A stretch of 45,437 bases of DNA from Candidatus Rokuibacteriota bacterium (lineage in GTDB: Bacteria > Methylomirabilota > Methylomirabilia > Rokubacteriales > CSP1-6). Of the stretch, positions 7,145-15,105 are shown one piece after another. The stretch covers positions 1 through 45,437 of the forward strand of contig JAHFDN010000024.1 of the NCBI GenBank assembly GCA_023248995.1, given 5' to 3'. The position numbers and the translations under genes are program-made. Position 1 is the first letter of the stretch. The number at the start of each line of letters is the position of its first letter. Below the pieces are notes generated by a model. It was not told where the DNA came from, did not search any database, and saw only the letters and a program-made list of their open reading frames with translations.

Positions 7145-7359
7145 AGGTGTGCCTTTCTTGTCCTTTGCCTTCTGCGTTCTTGGGCTTCAAGCTGCATGAG
7201 GAACTCTCTCCATTGCCCAGCAAGCGTGCCATCACCGGGAAGCTGAAGAGCCTCGAATCCGAGTCGCTTCAGCAAAGCCTGCCAATGGGCATTTTCAGAA
7301 CCGTCCTCGCCAGAGGTTTCGGACGATTCTTCTGGCCTCGCTCGCCGATCGTCTCCCAT
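7141..7359 (-). CDS. Small protein with a W-LL-LP-DG-QW-FL motif, coupled to the STAS gene
   Basis: The start at ATG 7359 has AGGAAGGGG upstream and gives 72 residues. The first 20 are charged and probably disordered (MGDDRRARPEESSETSGEDG). The rest forms a compact motif: W..LLKRLGFEALQLPGDG, TLAGQWREFLMQLE, then a basic tail. The same motif ends the PilZ-like protein at 35282-36079 (W..LLGKVGLSTLNLPQDG, VLSRQWLDFLEQL), so it looks like a shared small domain. The overlap with the STAS gene suggests the two proteins act together. Function is unknown. Confidence 0.65.
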   Translation of the reverse strand: MGDDRRARPEESSETSGEDGSENAHWQALLKRLGFEALQLPGDGTLAGQWREFLMQLEAQERRRQRTRKAHL

Positions 7360-7571
7360 GACGACCCCTTCCTCTTCGATGGAGGGTCTTTTCGCTCGGT
7401 CGTTTCGCACTGTAATAAGGATCAAGCAATGCCGATGCCAGACGGATGCGATTGGGAAGTCCGCGCCTCATAAAGAGGTTCAGGCAGCCTGGCTGTAAGA
7501 CCTCCAAGGGCGGGAGTCAAAGCACGGCATCTTGTGACAAATTCTGTCAGCATCCAACACCTGTCTCCGCC

Positions 7572-7754
7572 ATGGCGAGCGAAGGATCACACCGATCTAG
7601 CCGGGCGAGCGGAATGTCGGGCGAAAATTTCCATACGCAGGAGAATGTCCAACGCTGGAAGAGCGCCAGACAACGCACGATATTTGATGATTTCGACGTG
7701 CGAATCGCTCAGACCGAAAAAGAGGTGGACGCGGCATTGTTCAAGAAGCCTTAG
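7572..7754 (+). CDS. Possible small protein (weak call)
   Basis: A 60-residue frame (MASEGSHRSSRASGMSGENF ... IFDDFDVRIAQTEKEVDAAL) looks protein-like in its second half but has no clear ribosome-binding site and no known motif. It is the only candidate in the stretch from 7360 to 7869, which otherwise holds nothing I can identify. Confidence 0.25.
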   Translation: MASEGSHRSSRASGMSGENFHTQENVQRWKSARQRTIFDDFDVRIAQTEKEVDAALFKKP

Positions 7755-7869
7755 ATGAAACACCGGATCGCCGGCCGTGGCCGCCCGCGCCGCGTCCGAG
7801 AACGGGCTTTATGTTTCCTTCGCTCAGAACGCAAACCCCGGCTGATCACGGAGCTGCTGTCGCTGACCC

Positions 7870-10068
7870 TCAGGCGGCAGCGCTCCTGACCCTCTGGTAC
7901 AGGAAGGACACGCCCAGCAGGACCACGCCAAGGATCAGGAAGGAGACGATCCGGTAGAGCGTGGAGACCGTCGCCAGGTCCACAAGGAACACCTTGAGGA
8001 TCACGAGGCCGAAGAGGCCGAGGGCGGCGTAACGGACGATCGGTAGAGCGCGGATGAACCCCCACGCCATCGCCGCCGCGGCGTAGAGCGTCCACAGGAC
8101 CGATAGCCCGATCTCTTTCCGCCATTCGGTCTGGCGAACGAGGTCCCCTTGGCCGGCGGTGCGGGCGGCGCTCGCCTCGACATCCTGGTACCGAATCCAG
8201 CCGATGCTGAGCACGTACAGGAGCACAACACCGGCGGTCGCCGACAGGGCTCGCCCCACGTTGGCCACAGAAGCCGTTCGGGTGGAATTGGTGAGCCACC
8301 TGGCCGCCAGGGCCAGCGTGCCGCCCGCGCCGATCCGCATGAGAAGCGGGCCATTCACCAGATTCACGGCGGCGCCCCGCGCCAGAGGGTCGTCGTACAC
8401 TAGAACTCTCCCCAGGAGGACCAGCGCTACAATCGGCGTGGCGATGAAGAACGCGGGGGCTCGCACAGCCTTGGCGAGCCCGCCGAGCGCCAGTAATTCG
8501 GCGGCCAGAAGTCCTGCCGGCCAGAGCCTCGGTGGCTCGCGCCACAGGAGCGCCGCGAGGACGAGAGCCGAGGCGACCCACAGGATAGTGCGCAACTCCT
8601 CGCCGGTCAGAAGCCTCAGTCGATCCGCTGGGGCCGAGGCCGCGAGCAGGCCTCCCCACGTGAGGGCGACGACAACCAGCAGGTGCACCAGGTAGGTGAG
8701 GTTCCAGACCGGAACGATGGTGGGATACCAGTAGGTGTCAAAGGCGACGACACGAAAGGTGGCAAGGAGCAGCGCGGCAAGACCACCCCAACCGGCGACG
8801 GACGTTCCGACCAGCGGGGCCAGCCACAGGAGCAGCACCCCTTGCGCTGCCCAGGCGAGGGTGATCCAGGGACCGTCGAGACCCAGCGGAATGGCAAGGG
8901 TCAGGAAGATGACGGCGACTCCCAAGAGAACGTCCGCGGTTGGGTCTTCCTCCCTGACACGCTGCTCATACGCTGCAGCAAGGACGGCGTACAGAACCGC
9001 AAGCGCCAGGGCGTAGGGCGCCTCGGCGGCGGGCCGCCAGAGCTCCAGCGTCACGTACACGGCCCAGAAGTAGCCGGCTGCATTGGCGACCACGAGGGCT
9101 AGATCGATCTGAACGGCGCGTCGGCGCTCCGTCCACTCGCGCACCAACGGCGCCGCCAGGAACAAGAGGAAGAGCCCCGACAGCAGCACAAGACGGGTCA
9201 GGGGATGAGGCGGCGCCGACCGGCCGAGCAACGTGGGAAGGAGAAGGATGGCGCTCCCGGCCCACGCCAGCTGGTTGAGAGACAGCCACGACCGGAAGCG
9301 GGCGATGGAGAGCACCAGAAGATCCAGAACGATGAGATAGCCGAGCAACACCCGCTCGTCAGGACGATCCGTCGCCAGCAGGACCGGGGTCAAGAGCCCG
9401 CCGACCACGGTCAACACCGCCGTGATCTGACGGCTACTGGCGACCGCGACGAACGCCCCCACCACGGTCACCCCGAACATGGAGGCAAAGGCAGCGCCAG
9501 CTCCGACGAAGCCGTAGAAGGCATAGGCGGCATAGAGCGAGAGATAGAGCACACCCAAGCCGCCCCCGGCGAGGCCCTCGCTGAGGTACGGGAGGTCCTG
9601 GTGGCGAGAGAGCAGGAGCCCCCCGGCCAGGAGCGCCACGCCGGAGAGCAGACCGAGGATCACCCGGACCTCGGGACCGATCAAGTTGTTCTCGAAGGAC
9701 CATTTCAGGAAAAAGCTGATGGCGAACAAGATGGCGACGATGCCGACCCACGTCGTCCAGCGCGCGCCGATCCGCTGCTCGAGATCGATCGTCCTGCCAG
9801 TCGGCACCGACGCCGAGTGGGGTGCCGTCTGCGGCACCGGGCTGGCGACGACCCCGGTGGGGGTGGCTGGAGTGTAGCGGGTAGCGGGAGGTTTGGCAAA
9901 GACCCCGACGGGTGGCGCAGTCGGCCTGATGGGAGGCGCTCCCGGAGCGTGCTCCGCGTCTCGATCGGTTGCCACGGTCTGCTCGAGCATCCACACCCGC
10001 TCGGTCAACCCCCGAACACGCAGCTCGAGCTCCGCGATCCGCTGCTCCTGATCTTCGGGCGAGGTCAT
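7870..10068 (-). CDS. DUF2339 multi-span membrane protein
   Basis: The 732-residue protein starts at ATG 10068 with AGGGGGG upstream. Residues 4-35 form a coiled coil (IAELELRVRGLTERVWMLEQ), then a Pro-rich linker, then LEQRIGARWTTWVGIVAILF, which is the entry to the DUF2339 (PF10101) membrane domain. About twenty hydrophobic helices follow to the C-terminus (LILGVVLLGVSFLYQRVRSA). The family is widespread in Gram-negatives, its biochemical role is not established, and it is thought to act in the inner membrane. The gene stands alone on its strand, with repeat C behind its start. Length and layout are normal for the family. Confidence 0.9.
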   Translation of the reverse strand: MTSPEDQEQRIAELELRVRGLTERVWMLEQTVATDRDAEHAPGAPPIRPTAPPVGVFAKPPATRYTPATPTGVVASPVPQTAPHSASVPTGRTIDLEQRIGARWTTWVGIVAILFAISFFLKWSFENNLIGPEVRVILGLLSGVALLAGGLLLSRHQDLPYLSEGLAGGGLGVLYLSLYAAYAFYGFVGAGAAFASMFGVTVVGAFVAVASSRQITAVLTVVGGLLTPVLLATDRPDERVLLGYLIVLDLLVLSIARFRSWLSLNQLAWAGSAILLLPTLLGRSAPPHPLTRLVLLSGLFLLFLAAPLVREWTERRRAVQIDLALVVANAAGYFWAVYVTLELWRPAAEAPYALALAVLYAVLAAAYEQRVREEDPTADVLLGVAVIFLTLAIPLGLDGPWITLAWAAQGVLLLWLAPLVGTSVAGWGGLAALLLATFRVVAFDTYWYPTIVPVWNLTYLVHLLVVVALTWGGLLAASAPADRLRLLTGEELRTILWVASALVLAALLWREPPRLWPAGLLAAELLALGGLAKAVRAPAFFIATPIVALVLLGRVLVYDDPLARGAAVNLVNGPLLMRIGAGGTLALAARWLTNSTRTASVANVGRALSATAGVVLLYVLSIGWIRYQDVEASAARTAGQGDLVRQTEWRKEIGLSVLWTLYAAAAMAWGFIRALPIVRYAALGLFGLVILKVFLVDLATVSTLYRIVSFLILGVVLLGVSFLYQRVRSAAA

Positions 10069-10317
10069 CCGGCCCCCCTGACTAGGTGACGGGCTCCGCG
10101 GCTTCCTTCCGGCTGGAACGGCAAGCCCCGGCGCCGGGCGCCACGCCCGAGAATGGCCTTTATGTTGGCCAGGCTCTCATCCTGGAGAGATTCACGAAGG
10201 TTCATGGCCCGTTCGAAGGTGCTTCGCCTCCGCCACCATCAAAACTAACATGAGGCCCCGGGACGGCCCTAGGAGTTCACGAGGCATGCACTTCAACTCA
10301 AGGGAGAGATGTCGGCG

Positions 10318-10472
10318 CGACCGACTATGAAAGAACTATGTAGTAGCCCGACCGAAGCGGGCCCAAGGCGTCCGAGACGGCAATCTCATAAGTCATCGTC
10401 GCCTTTGTCTGCGTTCGGATCGCTTCGGCTGGCTTCGCGGCTGGATTTCCCCTCATAACCCAAAGGTCGTCG
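10318..10472 (+). repeat. Truncated third copy of the tRNA-containing repeat (copy C)
   Basis: From about 10318 the sequence follows copies A and B (CTATGAA.GAACTATG, then CGTCGCCTTTGTCT and TCGGATCGCTTCGGCTGGCT) through the anticodon loop CTCATAA and AAAGGTCGTCG, then departs at 10473, just inside the T arm. Neither the acceptor end nor the ABC-protein part is kept. The surrounding gap 10069-10597 shows no gene. Confidence 0.8.
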
Positions 10473-10597
10473 TTTCTGCTAATGAACCGCCAATGCTGAG
10501 CCGCTCACTTGGCGGCGCTTGGATCGAACCGTGGTTGATCGCCTTGCCGTCAGGTCGCCGACGGCTCCGCGCTGATGTTCAGCCGCCAGGACCCCAG

Positions 10598-11551
10598 TTA
10601 CTTTTCTCCCGCTTGGATTTCCAGCAGGGTTGTTCTGGAGACATCCGCCAGGGGACCGCCTAACCCCACGGCCGTCCGGGCGGCCGCAAGTGCTTCCTCG
10701 TGACGACCCACCTCCGCCAGCACGTGAGCCAGATTGTTGAAGCCTGAGGCGGCAAGCGGATGGGCCCGGGTGGCGGCCCGAAAGGCCTGCTCGGCGCCTA
10801 GGAGATCTCCTAGGGCGTATCGACTGTTGCCCAGCCCAATTAACGCAGCTAGACTGGCTGGCCAACGCTCGCGTGCCGCGTCATATGCCTGCGCCGCTGC
10901 CTCCCACTGGTGGGACCGCTCCAGCCCTACGACGGATTCGAGAAAGGTTCGCTCTGTCGCCGTCGCCGGTAATCTTGACGGTGGCAGCACCACCAGTCCC
11001 CAGTTGCCGCTCCCCTTCCAGGTGTGCACGAACCGACTCCAGGAGAGGATGTGGCGTGCTTCGATCCCGGAATGGAGAATAACCTTCTCTTCGAGCAGGT
11101 CGTAGCCGATGGCTACTGCGAAATGCCACTGTGGATACCAGTCGACTCCCACGTTTTGCAAGACGACAACGGGGTTCCCGGCCGCCAGCTCTACCAGGAG
11201 GTCTGACGGGGTGGAGATCGGATAGGCGACGCGAGAGTATCGGCGCGTCGCACTGATCATTTCGGTCGGCAGGCTCCCCTGTCGAGAGGGTGAATATACC
11301 AGGGAGACGAGGTCCTCCGGACGGACAGAAACGCCGCTCCAAGCGAGCGCTGCCGCGAGGGAAGCTGGCCCGCACTGGTACTGCGCCTGGGGGAAGAACG
11401 GGACCTCCTTGAGTTCCGCACTTGTTGGCAGATTCTCGGACGGTCGCCATGTCGGCAAGGAGTGAGAAGTCGCGCAACCTCCGAGGAGCGCCCAAGCAAC
11501 AAAGCAAATGGGCCAGCCCCTAAAGAATCTCATTCCGCCAAGGAGGGACAT
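10598..11551 (-). CDS. PA2778-family lipoprotein: C39-like cysteine peptidase with TPR repeats
   Basis: The 317-residue protein has a lipoprotein signal ending in LLGGC (Cys26). A papain-like C39-type domain follows with catalytic Cys60 in QYQCGPASLA and His143 in WHFAVAIGYD. The C-terminal 110 residues are TPR-type helices (ALIGLGNSRYALGDLLGAEQ, FNNLAHVLAEVGRHEEAL). This layout is typical of the PA2778 family, normally encoded right beside PA2779, as here. Substrate and physiological role are not established. Start choice is uncertain: ATG 11551 or ATG 11533 both keep the lipobox and neither has a good ribosome-binding site. The reason is visible: a MITE ends five bases upstream of 11551 and has probably replaced the original leader. 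Confidence 0.88.
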   Translation of the reverse strand: MSLLGGMRFFRGWPICFVAWALLGGCATSHSLPTWRPSENLPTSAELKEVPFFPQAQYQCGPASLAAALAWSGVSVRPEDLVSLVYSPSRQGSLPTEMISATRRYSRVAYPISTPSDLLVELAAGNPVVVLQNVGVDWYPQWHFAVAIGYDLLEEKVILHSGIEARHILSWSRFVHTWKGSGNWGLVVLPPSRLPATATERTFLESVVGLERSHQWEAAAQAYDAARERWPASLAALIGLGNSRYALGDLLGAEQAFRAATRAHPLAASGFNNLAHVLAEVGRHEEALAAARTAVGLGGPLADVSRTTLLEIQAGEK

Positions 11552-11555
11552 GGGG

Positions 11556-11736
11556 CTAGTGTTCCGTATTGGAAGTCGCGTTCTGTTTGGGACGGCCAGC
11601 AGGGCCTGTCGCCGCGAGCAGCCCCACGGTGCTCACTCCCGCGGCGGTGCGCTCCGCGCCGCGGGGCACCCCGCTCGCCGCGCCACCCGCTGGCCGTCCC
11701 AGCCCCGTTAACATGACTTTCCGGACGGAATACTAG
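11556..11736. mobile_element. IS630-like MITE, copy 1 (181 bp)
   Basis: The element is bounded by CTAG on both sides and has terminal inverted repeats of about 45 bp. The left end is CTAGTGTTCCGTATTGGAAG and the right end, read inward, CTAGTATTCCGTCCGGAAAG; both later reach GGGACGGCCAGC. Ends starting with TA inside CTAG fit IS630/Tc1-type elements, which duplicate TA. There is no transposase. A related copy lies inverted at 15898-16133. It separates PA2779 from PA2778 and its right CTAG supplies the stop codon of PA2779. Confidence 0.8.
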
Positions 11737-12209
11737 TCAGCTTTCGGCTCGTCAGCCTTGTACTCTTCCACTTGCTGCTGCTTAGGACCGACGAGCCTGT
11801 CGAAGATCCACTTGGCCCCCTTGATTAATCCCACGACAATGAGGACGACCACGAGGATGGCCGCGGCGAGTAGGACAGCGGCGCCTTCGCCGCAACCATA
11901 ACATCCACCTGCGGGAAGCTGGTCCACTTTGCCGGCGATCAGGGCAATTTCGCGGTCCGTGAAGCTCTCCACCCTGGCACTGGCCTCTTCCGGGCTGATG
12001 CCGTAAGCCTCCAGCTGAGCCCGCACCTCAGCCCGATTGAGAAAGGCGCGCACCCGCTCGCGCTTCGCCTGACCCTCCCCGGGGAGGTCGACAAGAGATT
12101 CGGTCGTAACGATGGCCGCTTCCGCGCGATGTCTGGGAAGCGATAAACTCAAGACCGCGACGATCAGGACGTAGCCGAGGGGGCGCCAGTGCTGCAAGAT
12201 CGCTCGCAT
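11733..12209 (-). CDS. PA2779-family protein
   Basis: The start at ATG 12209 (GGAGG seven bases upstream) gives 158 residues. A signal peptide ends near AEA; then comes the family signature: a pair of helical motifs (RERVRAFLNRAEVRAQLEAY, GISPEEASARVESFTDREI), the LPAGG segment, and a C-terminal membrane helix (VLLAAAILVVVLIVVGLIKG) with a charged tail. The family is of unknown function and normally precedes PA2778. The TAG stop is part of the CTAG end of the MITE, so the last residues of the tail (EEYKADEPKAD) may differ from the ancestral end. Confidence 0.88.
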   Translation of the reverse strand: MRAILQHWRPLGYVLIVAVLSLSLPRHRAEAAIVTTESLVDLPGEGQAKRERVRAFLNRAEVRAQLEAYGISPEEASARVESFTDREIALIAGKVDQLPAGGCYGCGEGAAVLLAAAILVVVLIVVGLIKGAKWIFDRLVGPKQQQVEEYKADEPKAD

Positions 12210-12440
12210 TGCATTTCCTCCATTCGTAACCGGTGGATGCTGCGAATGGGGGGAGCAAGCCGGATGCCAGATGGAAACGCGTGAGAAATCAGCCAATTGG
12301 CGAGAATAGGGAGCCCGGCGGAGAGACGTGGTGGTAAGGAATTGAGCGGTAGATTGGTCACGCTGCCGGGTAGTGCTCGTGATGCCCCGGGTTCCACTTC
12401 CGCCGTTGCGAAGATGACTACTCTTGGCCGAAAATGGCTT

Positions 12441-13622
12441 ATGCGCTCCCGCCTTCAGAAAAAGGGAATGACCCGGCGGCAGTTCGTGGCGGCGGGCTCC
12501 CTCGCCCTGGGAACCGTCCTCTCAGGCTGCGCCGCCCGACTGCCGCGGTCGCTCGAAACAGGCCAGACTCCTAGAAAATCCTTCATAGACATGCACGTCC
12601 ACGTGGCAGGCATCGGTACGGGCGAGACCGGCTGCTTCGTTTCCGAGCGCTTCCGCAACTCCTTCTTCTTCCTCATCGACATGTGGGCAGCCGGGGTGCC
12701 TCACTGGCGCATCGAGGAGGCGGGTGATCAACTCTACGTGCAGAAGCTGCTGGAGACAGTGCGGGAGTCCAGGACGACGGCCCGGGCCGTGATCCTGGCG
12801 CTCGACGGCGTATACGACGCCCAGGGCCGACTCGACCGGGAGCAAACGACGCTCTATGTCCCTAACGACTACGTCCTCCGCCTCGCCCGGGAGCACGGGG
12901 AATTCCTCCCCGGCGTCTCTATTCACCCCGCGCGTCGCGACGCAATTGAAGAACTGGATCGCGTCGCTGAAGCCGGTGCCGTCCTGGTGAAGTGGCTTCC
13001 GAACACGCAACGGATCGATCCGGCTGAGCGGCGGTTCCTCCCCTTTTATCGCCGACTGGCCCATCATCGCATGCCGCTCCTCTGCCACACGGGGGAGGAA
13101 TACGCTTTGAGCGCTGGCGATCAGAGGGCCGGTGATCCCAAGAGGCTCCTGCTGGCCCTGGAGGAGGGAGTGACAGTCATCGCGGCCCACTGCGGCAGCC
13201 TGGGAGAGGAGGGAGGGCGCACGTATTTGGAGGACTTCTTTGGGCTCTTAGATCGATATTCCAACCTGTTCGGTGACATCTCGGCCTTGACGCAGATCAA
13301 CCGCCGGCACACCCTCTCTCGACTGCTGGACGAGGAAGTTATGGCCCGGCTCCTGCATGGCAGCGACTATCCCTTGCCATTCTTCCCCCTGGCCAGCCCG
13401 CTGTATTTCATGGGGCGCATCAGTTTTTCCCTGAGCCTTCGGATCCAGAGGATCGGAAACGTCCTGGACCGAGATGTGGCCACCAAGCGCGGACTGGGCG
13501 TTCCTGAATCCATCTTCACGAAGGCCGAGGAGGTCTTGAAGCCGAGGCTTGTTGCCTGGAGCTCTTCTCAAGGCCCGGGGCGCCGCGCGCTCTGCCAAGG
13601 AGTTGCTAACGTGTCAGGCTGA
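12441..13622 (+). CDS. Exported amidohydrolase-family lipoprotein (Tat/lipobox signal)
   Basis: The N-terminus has a twin-arginine motif (TRRQFVAAG) and a lipobox (VLSGC), so the enzyme is probably exported folded and lipid-anchored. The catalytic domain is an amidohydrolase_2-type TIM barrel: DMHVHV (metal HxH), LLCHTGEE and IAAHCGS (further His ligands), and LLHGSDYP with the catalytic Asp. Starts at 12441 or 12468 both keep the signal; 12441 gives 393 residues and a longer basic n-region. Family members hydrolyse or decarboxylate a wide range of small molecules, so the substrate cannot be read from sequence. It is transcribed away from the PA2779 gene. Confidence 0.8.
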   Translation: MRSRLQKKGMTRRQFVAAGSLALGTVLSGCAARLPRSLETGQTPRKSFIDMHVHVAGIGTGETGCFVSERFRNSFFFLIDMWAAGVPHWRIEEAGDQLYVQKLLETVRESRTTARAVILALDGVYDAQGRLDREQTTLYVPNDYVLRLAREHGEFLPGVSIHPARRDAIEELDRVAEAGAVLVKWLPNTQRIDPAERRFLPFYRRLAHHRMPLLCHTGEEYALSAGDQRAGDPKRLLLALEEGVTVIAAHCGSLGEEGGRTYLEDFFGLLDRYSNLFGDISALTQINRRHTLSRLLDEEVMARLLHGSDYPLPFFPLASPLYFMGRISFSLSLRIQRIGNVLDRDVATKRGLGVPESIFTKAEEVLKPRLVAWSSSQGPGRRALCQGVANVSG

Positions 13623-13762
13623 TCCAACACGAAAAGCCAGGGAGTAGCACGCGCCCGCCGACCTTCGCCAGCCGCTTTCCCAGACCTGGGGATCCGACGT
13701 CCGTGATTTCTTGACCGGGAAGGCCGATCGTGATAGAAACGCAAGCAGAAAGGAGGAAGCCC

Positions 13763-14422
13763 ATGAGATCAGAGGCGATCAGGAAGGTCATTACCCTCGT
13801 CACCCTCCTCGTCTTCGCCGTTGGAGGCTCCGGGTGCTACGGCGGGTTCCACCTCACAAAGGCCCTGTACAAGTTCAACGGAGAGATCAGGCTCAACGGC
13901 AACGAGCAGGCCAATCACGTGGCCCGGAGCGTGGTCATGGTCGTCCTCGTAATCGTCCCTGTTTACCAGCTTGCCGCGCTGGCGGATGCCTTGATCATCA
14001 ACAGCATCGAGTTCTGGACGGGAAAGAACCCCATGACGGCTGATGCTCAGCCTACCATGGAGACCATCCTCAGGGGAGACGAGCGGTACGTCCAAACCTT
14101 CATCCGCACCGCTTCGACGAAAGAGATGCAGATCGAGTACTACAAGAAGGGCCGGCACGTGAACACCCTCGTCGTCCGCCAGGAGGAGAACTCCCCAGCG
14201 ATGACGGCCGAGCTGCGTTGGAGTGACGGCCGGCGCGAGGCCTACCAGGTCACCGATACCGGAGCAGAGGCCTATCTCATCGGCCACACCAATGCCCTGG
14301 GAGCGCAACGGGAGTGGATGGCCGACGGGGTGCGAGTGGCCAACATCTCGAATCACGTTCGGACTCTCCTTGCGTCGCCCGTGGCGATGGCAACCGCATC
14401 CCCCGCCCTTCTCTTCCAGTAA
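13763..14422 (+). CDS. DUF3332 lipoprotein
   Basis: ATG 13763 follows a textbook AAAGGAGG site. The 219-residue product has a lipobox (GSGC), then the DUF3332 signature: GGFHLTKALYKFNGEIRL, a hydrophobic helix, VYQLAALADALIINSIEFWT and GKNPM. The rest is a soluble beta-rich part. DUF3332 proteins are small envelope lipoproteins of unknown function. The gene runs with the two Pro/Gly-rich envelope genes downstream, but a hairpin and a gap of 250 bp separate them. Confidence 0.87.
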   Translation: MRSEAIRKVITLVTLLVFAVGGSGCYGGFHLTKALYKFNGEIRLNGNEQANHVARSVVMVVLVIVPVYQLAALADALIINSIEFWTGKNPMTADAQPTMETILRGDERYVQTFIRTASTKEMQIEYYKKGRHVNTLVVRQEENSPAMTAELRWSDGRREAYQVTDTGAEAYLIGHTNALGAQREWMADGVRVANISNHVRTLLASPVAMATASPALLFQ

Positions 14423-14441
14423 CGCTCCTTCCAGATCGCGA

Positions 14442-14479
14442 GCGGCCGCCCCTCCCCCGTCGGGGAGGGGCCCGGCCGC
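14442..14479 (+). terminator. Strong hairpin after the DUF3332 gene
   Basis: GCGGCC, a one-base-pair step, then CCCCTCCCC pairs with GGGGAGGGG across a four-base loop, with GGCCGC closing the base. No T-run follows, so it may stabilise the 3' end rather than act alone as an intrinsic terminator. Confidence 0.5.
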
Positions 14480-14673
14480 AGCGCTTCAGCGTCCCTTTAC
14501 GCTGACACTCTTGATCAGCAAGTAACAGATTTCGACAGGCTGGTGGCTGCAATCAGGCCGGCGCTTGTTCTTAGAATCTGCGAGTTTTGAGCACATAGCT
14601 CGAAATTTGGCCTGGCACCCGTTTTGCACACCACTTATGTCAGGAGTGGACCGACTCCGGGGAGGGTCTTCAC

Positions 14674-15105
14674 ATGGCACATGCGATCGTCCTGGCAAGT
14701 ATTCTCCTAGCGGCTGGAGCGGGCCTGCTGGGAGCGCTTCCCGCGCAGGCACAAAACATCAGCGTCGGCATTAACATCGGATCGCCGCCCCCGCCCCCGC
14801 CGATCGTCGTGGCGGCGCCCCCGCAGCTCATCGCTGTACCAGGAACGCCTGTCTACTACGCGCCGGGGCTGAGTGTGAACTTCTTCTTCCACAAGGGGCA
14901 ATACTTCACCTTCCACGACAGCTCATGGTTCGTGGCCACGGCCTACAACGGCCCTTGGAGGTTCGTTGCGGTTGAGCACGTACCCCAGCCGATCCTCGCT
15001 GTGCCGGTGCAGTACTACAAGGTCCCGCCGGGGCAATTGAAGAAGGGTGGGCCGCCGCCGTGGGCTGGACACGGGAAGGGCCCGAAGAAGGGGAGGGATG
15101 ACTAG
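14674..15105 (+). CDS. Secreted Pro-rich protein with a Tyr/Pro/Gly-rich C-terminal domain
   Basis: The 143-residue protein has a signal peptide (cleavage near AQAQ) and a poly-Pro stretch. A domain of about 80 residues follows with paired aromatics: VPGTPVYYAPGLSVNFFFHK, then FTFHDSSWFVATAYNGPW and VAVEHVPQPILAVPVQYYKV. It ends in a basic Gly/Lys tail. The same domain makes up the second half of the next protein, so the two arose by duplication. The spaced aromatic/Gly pattern resembles small envelope proteins that line or bind the cell wall or outer membrane, which is inference. GGGGAGGG precedes the start with wide spacing. Its stop overlaps the next gene. Confidence 0.75.
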   Translation: MAHAIVLASILLAAGAGLLGALPAQAQNISVGINIGSPPPPPPIVVAAPPQLIAVPGTPVYYAPGLSVNFFFHKGQYFTFHDSSWFVATAYNGPWRFVAVEHVPQPILAVPVQYYKVPPGQLKKGGPPPWAGHGKGPKKGRDD

